Positions 4,690-7,924 of a stretch of 7,924 nt of DNA are shown here, one piece after another. The position numbers and the translations under genes were made by a program. Origin of the DNA: Halieaceae bacterium. GTDB lineage: Bacteria > Pseudomonadota > Gammaproteobacteria > Pseudomonadales > Halieaceae. Each line of letters opens with the position of its first letter. Within the stretch, counting starts at the first letter, position 1. The notes beneath the pieces were generated by a model. It was given only the letters and a program-made list of their open reading frames with translations. It was not told where the DNA came from and did not search any database. The stretch spans positions 28,798-36,721 of the forward strand of contig DPGN01000086.1 of assembly GCA_003523185.1 (NCBI GenBank). The letters are read 5' to 3'.

Positions 4690-6117
4690 ATGAGCGCGTC
4701 GAAAAAGCGGTCTGACAACAATAAAACGATTGTGTATTCGCCCGATGTCGATATGGCGGACACTCCGGCTCAAGAGAATGCAGCGGAAATCCGAGCATGG
4801 CTTGAAGCGAACGAAATTTCAGAGGTGGAATGCCTCGTACCCGATATGACGGGTAACGCGAGAGGGAAGTTTATCCCGGCGCACCAATTTCTTAGTAGAG
4901 GCGATCTCAAGCTTCCTGAGTCCATCATGGTGCAAACGGTGACGGGTGAGTACACCGACGAGCATTGGGATTTTGTCGAACCCACCGATACAGACATGCT
5001 GTTGGTGCCTGACCCCAATACCTTGCGAAAGGTCCCTTGGGCCCGGGAGCCCACCGCACAAATTATTGCCGATTGCTATAAAGCATCAGGCGAGCCGCAT
5101 CCTTTGGCTTCTCGCAATGTACTGAAGCACATCATCAAGCTTTACGAGGAGGTAGGACTGCGCGCAGAAGTCGCCCCAGAGGTTGAGTTCTTTCTGGTCC
5201 ACAAAAACACCGATCCCGATTATGAGCTGATGCCACCGAAGGGTCGCTCGGGGCGCCGCGAGGTCGCACGAATGTCATTCAGCATCGACGCCGTGGCCGA
5301 GTTTGAAGACTTTGTGGAGGACATGTACGACTTTGCTGATGAGCAGGCACTGAGTGTCGATACCCTTATTCACGAGAACGGCGCGGCTCAACTCGAGATT
5401 AACTTTAATCACGGCGATCCATTGGACATGGCCGATCAGGTGTTTGTCTTCAAGCGGACCGTTCGTGAAACAGCGCAGCGTCACAATATGTACGCCACAT
5501 TCATGGCCAAGCCCATGCAGAAGGAGCCGGGGTCAGCTCTGCACATTCATCAAAGCATCTTGTCGCTGGCGACAGGCGATAATATTTTTAATGGTGCAGA
5601 CGACCGGCCCACCCCAGAACTCATGCATTTCATCGCAGGGTTGCAGCGGTACACGCCCGACTTGATCAGCTTTTATGCGCCCAATGTGAACTCGTATCGT
5701 CGCTTAGCACCTGATATCTCAGCCCCCATTAATTTGAGTTGGGGTTACGACAACCGCACTACGGCATTTCGAGTACCCGATAGTACGCCCATCAATCGGC
5801 GCGTGGAGAATCGCTTCCCCGGTGCTGATGCCAACCCCTATTTGGCAATCGCTGCATCGCTTGCCAGTGGCTTGCTGGGTTTAGAGCACAAATTACAGCC
5901 CACGGCGCCGCATCAAGGCACGGCAAACGACGACAGTGTTGAGGTCGCGCGCTCCCTGGAAGAAGCCGTTCGTAGGTTAAATGCGAATACCGATTTGTCT
6001 CGAGTGATGGGTGACCTTTTCTTGCGGGCGTATGCTGCTGTAAAACTCGATGAATTCGAGGAGTTCAATCGGGTGATTAGTTCGTGGGAGCGAGAGCACC
6101 TGCTGTTGCAGGTTTGA
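4690..6117 (+). CDS. puuA: Gamma-glutamylputrescine synthetase-type glutamine synthetase homolog (PuuA family)
   Basis: 475 residues from ATG 4690, close to E. coli PuuA (472). The start has GAAGG (4681-4685) 4 bases before it and lies downstream of a good promoter. It belongs to the glutamine synthetase superfamily: ATP-dependent ligation of glutamate to an amine, here most likely putrescine, in the cytosol. The N-terminal beta-grasp part contains VPDMTGNARGK (50-60). The catalytic part has the metal-binding PEVEFF (E164, E166), ENGAAQLEINF, the ATFMAKP strand, the HIHQS segment (285-289), APNVNSYRRLAP, NRTTAFRVP (N355, R356) and the C-terminal ENRFPGADANPYL. I see none of the adenylylation site (KNLYDLPPE-like) of housekeeping GlnA. 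It is divergent from puuB. Relatives act on ethanolamine, methylamine or spermidine, so substrate specificity needs testing. The next gene follows at 18 bases. Confidence 0.88.
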   Translation: MSASKKRSDNNKTIVYSPDVDMADTPAQENAAEIRAWLEANEISEVECLVPDMTGNARGKFIPAHQFLSRGDLKLPESIMVQTVTGEYTDEHWDFVEPTDTDMLLVPDPNTLRKVPWAREPTAQIIADCYKASGEPHPLASRNVLKHIIKLYEEVGLRAEVAPEVEFFLVHKNTDPDYELMPPKGRSGRREVARMSFSIDAVAEFEDFVEDMYDFADEQALSVDTLIHENGAAQLEINFNHGDPLDMADQVFVFKRTVRETAQRHNMYATFMAKPMQKEPGSALHIHQSILSLATGDNIFNGADDRPTPELMHFIAGLQRYTPDLISFYAPNVNSYRRLAPDISAPINLSWGYDNRTTAFRVPDSTPINRRVENRFPGADANPYLAIAASLASGLLGLEHKLQPTAPHQGTANDDSVEVARSLEEAVRRLNANTDLSRVMGDLFLRAYAAVKLDEFEEFNRVISSWEREHLLLQV

Positions 6118-6135
6118 TCTCGTCCTTAAATAGTT

Positions 6136-6957
6136 ATGCTGTCCGCCATTTTTCAAAATCGAGCCGTATTCCAGTGCGTCAAGTATGCCGTCTACCTTGC
6201 CTTACTTAACAATGTCTATTTGTTTCTTCTGGTGGAAATTGAATCTGCTGCAGCACTGAATACCTCAGTCACATCATTGGCCAGCATGTTTCAAATTTTT
6301 TCCACGACCATTGATACGGCGGCGTGGTTAGTTTTATTAATCTTCTTTGAGCTTGAGACGTATGTGCTGTCGGATCAAACTTTAAGAGGGTTTACGGGGC
6401 GCATAATTCGGCTAACGCGAGGTATGTGTCTCGCCACCATCTGTGTAGCGTGTTGGGGATACTTTGCGGAGTTTTATAGTTTGCTTGCGAGCAAGCCATT
6501 GGATCCGATGTACTGCGGTATGGTTAACGACAGTTGGTCATTGCTGACGGATTTGGACCAATATGAGCCCTTGTTAGTCAATGTGTGTGGTCAGGGTGAT
6601 TGGTTGGTACTGACCAACTATGAGCGCGTACTAGCAGCACCCGAACTTCTTCAGAGCGCTATTTGGCTGGCTGCGACTGACTTTATTAATGCGGCTGCCT
6701 GGATTCTTGTGGTTGTGGTGTTGGAAGTAGAAGTTCGCTCGGTTCTCGCGATGCGAGGCCCTGGCGCTTTAAGTGGCGGGCTGATCTATCCCTTTAAGTT
6801 ATTCCTTTATTTTATCTTGCTCGCAGCGGCCGTGTACTGGGGATTCGAGGGAGATCTACTCGATTTCTGGGACGCGATTTTATGGCTATTCGCATTCTTC
6901 GTAATCGAGCGTAATGTCGTTTCCTGGCGGGAAGAAGCCGATTTGCTAGGTGGGTGA
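6136..6957 (+). CDS. Six-helix integral membrane protein with internal duplication, unknown function
   Basis: 273 residues and no known family that I recognise. Likely membrane helices are 17-34, 57-78, 95-113, 174-196, 217-237 and 244-260. Helix pairs 2-3 and 4-5 resemble each other: AAW at 62-64 and 187-189, E-x-E at 72-74 and 197-199, RG at 84-85 and 207-208, WG at 107-108 and 235-236. Helix 1 also ends in E34-I-E36 and helix 6 in IER (257-259). The long loop 114-173 is acidic and has two Cys (C127, C151) that could form a disulfide if it faces the periplasm. It begins 18 bases after puuA with no strong ribosome site, so translational coupling is possible. A transport or sensing role linked to amine use is inference from position. 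Acidic residues at helix ends could bind cations or amines. Confidence 0.8.
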   Translation: MLSAIFQNRAVFQCVKYAVYLALLNNVYLFLLVEIESAAALNTSVTSLASMFQIFSTTIDTAAWLVLLIFFELETYVLSDQTLRGFTGRIIRLTRGMCLATICVACWGYFAEFYSLLASKPLDPMYCGMVNDSWSLLTDLDQYEPLLVNVCGQGDWLVLTNYERVLAAPELLQSAIWLAATDFINAAAWILVVVVLEVEVRSVLAMRGPGALSGGLIYPFKLFLYFILLAAAVYWGFEGDLLDFWDAILWLFAFFVIERNVVSWREEADLLGG

Positions 6958-6970
6958 TTACTGCGTCAGC

Positions 6971-7195
6971 TCAATCAAAGCAGAAGTCATCATCACCTAG
7001 TTCTTCTCGTAAACGTCGCATCTCTAATAAATCTTCTGCACGCCGCCGTCGCTCCGCTAGCCGCGCAGAATCAGAGAGGCTTGGTGTTGTTTTCTCGATC
7101 TCATCGAGCGCTGTCTCGTCGAAGTCACCGACAATAGCGTCGGAGAGATCATCTGTCAGCGTCAATTCGCTGTTGTCTTGGTCTCGGCTCTGCAT
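6971..7195 (-). CDS. PA3496-like small acidic protein
   Basis: 74 residues from ATG 7195. A GTG at 7201 would add two residues (MN) and cannot be excluded; both have only a G-rich weak ribosome site. The N-terminal half is acidic and probably disordered (LTLTDDLSDAIVGDFDETALDEIEK). The C-terminal half is a charged helix, RLAERRRRAEDLLEMRRLREELGDDDF, which matches the small gammaproteobacterial family named after Pseudomonas PA3496 and annotated as putative envelope integrity protein. Its molecular function is unknown to me. There is no signal peptide or membrane helix. It ends 13 bases from the convergent membrane-protein gene. A sigma-54-like promoter lies about 190 bases upstream. Confidence 0.7.
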   Translation of the reverse strand: MQSRDQDNSELTLTDDLSDAIVGDFDETALDEIEKTTPSLSDSARLAERRRRAEDLLEMRRLREELGDDDFCFD

Positions 7196-7201
7196 GTTCA
7201 C

Positions 7202-7501
7202 CCCCAGCTCACTCTAAAGGTAAAAACTTAACCGCTAGCCTCACTCTCCGCTCTTTCGAGAAATTCCACAAGCGTTTTTGAATGAATTTTGAATGACGCA
7301 TGGAACGGATGTGGTGTTCGGTAAGACGCTCCCGCCTATGTACACATCCCTGTGTTATTCGCGGTCCATCCTAGACGGCAGGAGCATGGACTGTATTGCA
7401 AGTGCCATGCCAATAAGGCGTCGACTTAGCAGCGAGCTTTTACGCGGCGCAAGGCCGACCAACTTGTGCCACGTTGGGTTAGGGGACGTGTCCGTTTACC
7501 T
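7202..7501. other. 300-base gap without a convincing gene
   Basis: I see no gene with both a ribosome site and coding character. A plus-strand frame starting at 7293 runs into the kinase gene on the other strand and looks like a shadow. The gap holds a sigma-54-like promoter (7396-7413, minus) and two overlapping inverted repeats: GTCCAT (7364-7369) with ATGGAC (7386-7391), and GCATGG (7384-7389) with CCATGC (7405-7410). They share bases and cannot form together. The length and structure leave room for a long 5' leader of the PA3496-like gene or a small RNA. Confidence 0.4.
7396..7413 (-). promoter_or_regulatory. Sigma-54 (RpoN) type promoter candidate
   Basis: On the minus strand the sequence is TTGGCATGGCACTTGCAA. 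Against the consensus YTGGCACG-N4-TTGCW it differs only by T for C at one position, and the GG and GC pairs are 12 bases apart as required. The predicted start is near 7386, giving a leader of about 190 bases to the small gene at 7195. No activator gene is visible in the window, and the expected upstream activator sites would fall at the 3' end of the kinase gene. Confidence 0.4.
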
Positions 7502-7924
7502 TCAATCGCTGTCCAGCGCAGAGACAATATGTCCGGAAATGGTTTCTGGAGGGTCACTATCGACGTCGATCGTTACATCGGCATAACGCTCGTAAAGCGG
7601 GACTCGTTCGTTATAGACATCCTCTAGTGTGTGACTGCTGGGTGACGCGATGCCACGATCAGGCGCCAGAGAAATTCGATATTCAACGGTTGCTAACTGT
7701 GATCTCAGATAGATCACTGAAGAAGCCTTCGATAGGCGATTCATTATCGCCTCGCTGTAGACAACGGACCCGCCGGTTGAAATAACAGAGGCCCCAATGT
7801 CCATATCCAGCAGAACTTGCTCCTCTATCACGCGCAGTGCTTCATGGCCTTTTACCGCAATAATCTCGGCAAGCGTTGCTTGCTCCTGCTCTTGAATCAA
7901 TAAATCGGTGTCCACAAAGGCGAG
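7502..7924 (-). CDS. Shikimate-kinase-family protein, N-terminus cut by right edge
   Basis: 140 residues are visible. The frame is open to the right edge, so the roughly 30 N-terminal residues with the Walker A P-loop lie outside. Shikimate kinase phosphorylates the 3-hydroxyl of shikimate in aromatic amino acid synthesis. Family signs are the DTD substrate/Mg motif right at the edge (FVDTDLLI), GHEALR..E corresponding to the FR..E segment, STGGSVVYS where canonical AroK has TGGG, an Arg in the lid (DRGIA, usually RPLL) and NERVPLYERYAD, which matches the C-terminal NERxPLYE-ADVT of AroK closely. The third Gly of GGG is Ser and the lid is altered, so it may be a paralog with another small-alcohol substrate. 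The downstream gap of 300 bases separates it from the small gene at 7195. The true start is not in the window, and the GTG at 7915 should not be taken as one. Confidence 0.85.
   Translation of the reverse strand, partial: LAFVDTDLLIQEQEQATLAEIIAVKGHEALRVIEEQVLLDMDIGASVISTGGSVVYSEAIMNRLSKASSVIYLRSQLATVEYRISLAPDRGIASPSSHTLEDVYNERVPLYERYADVTIDVDSDPPETISGHIVSALDSD

Noticed and set aside
6954..7217. 87-residue Ser-rich plus-strand frame
   Set aside because: It is the antisense shadow of the PA3496-like gene; the Ser/Arg-rich composition comes from the acidic codons on the other strand.
7293..7586. 97-residue plus-strand frame
   Set aside because: No ribosome site, no recognisable motif, and its second half lies antisense in the clearly coding kinase gene.

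Overview
The window reads as chromosomal DNA of a gammaproteobacterium, probably marine and of the Halieaceae/OM60-NOR5 type. This placement is inference from gene content: a PuuA/PuuB polyamine pair and a PA3496-like small protein ending in a LREELGDDDF-type motif. Gene density is moderate and genes lie on both strands. I see no rRNA, tRNA, CRISPR array, insertion sequence or phage gene.

Layout from left to right. A gene start on the minus strand leaves the window on the left (1-112, possibly TerB-like). It is divergent from a two-helix membrane sensor (229-1839) whose cytoplasmic part looks like a decayed histidine kinase. A 364-base leader or intergenic zone follows (1840-2203). It holds a possible 11-residue leader peptide, three copies of an 11-base core at exactly 16-base spacing, a structured segment ending in eight T, and two of three copies of the 10-mer CGCATTTTGC. 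A small acidic protein (2204-2407) then runs tail-to-tail into a minus-strand OmpR/PhoB-type regulator (2397-3143) whose receiver has lost several signature residues. The third CGCATTTTGC lies just upstream of that regulator.

The central part is catabolic. puuB (3296-4579, minus) and puuA (4690-6117, plus) are divergent from a 110-base promoter region with a clear TTGATA-N17-CATACT promoter for puuA. Together they would glutamylate putrescine or a related amine (PuuA) and oxidise the product (PuuB). puuC, puuD, puuP and puuR are not in the window. An uncharacterised six-helix membrane protein (6136-6957) follows puuA at 18 bases and is probably co-transcribed.

The right end carries, on the minus strand, a PA3496-like acidic protein (6971-7195), about 300 bases without a convincing gene but with a good sigma-54 promoter match, and a shikimate-kinase-family gene cut by the right edge (7502-7924).

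The most interesting unit is 229-3143: a kinase-like sensor without recognisable ATP-binding boxes, a regulator with an atypical receiver, a small unknown protein between them, and a shared 10-mer in the non-coding gaps. My reading is a phosphorylation-independent or rewired two-component-like circuit that controls the small protein. That is inference. The second most interesting item is the internally duplicated membrane protein beside puuA.
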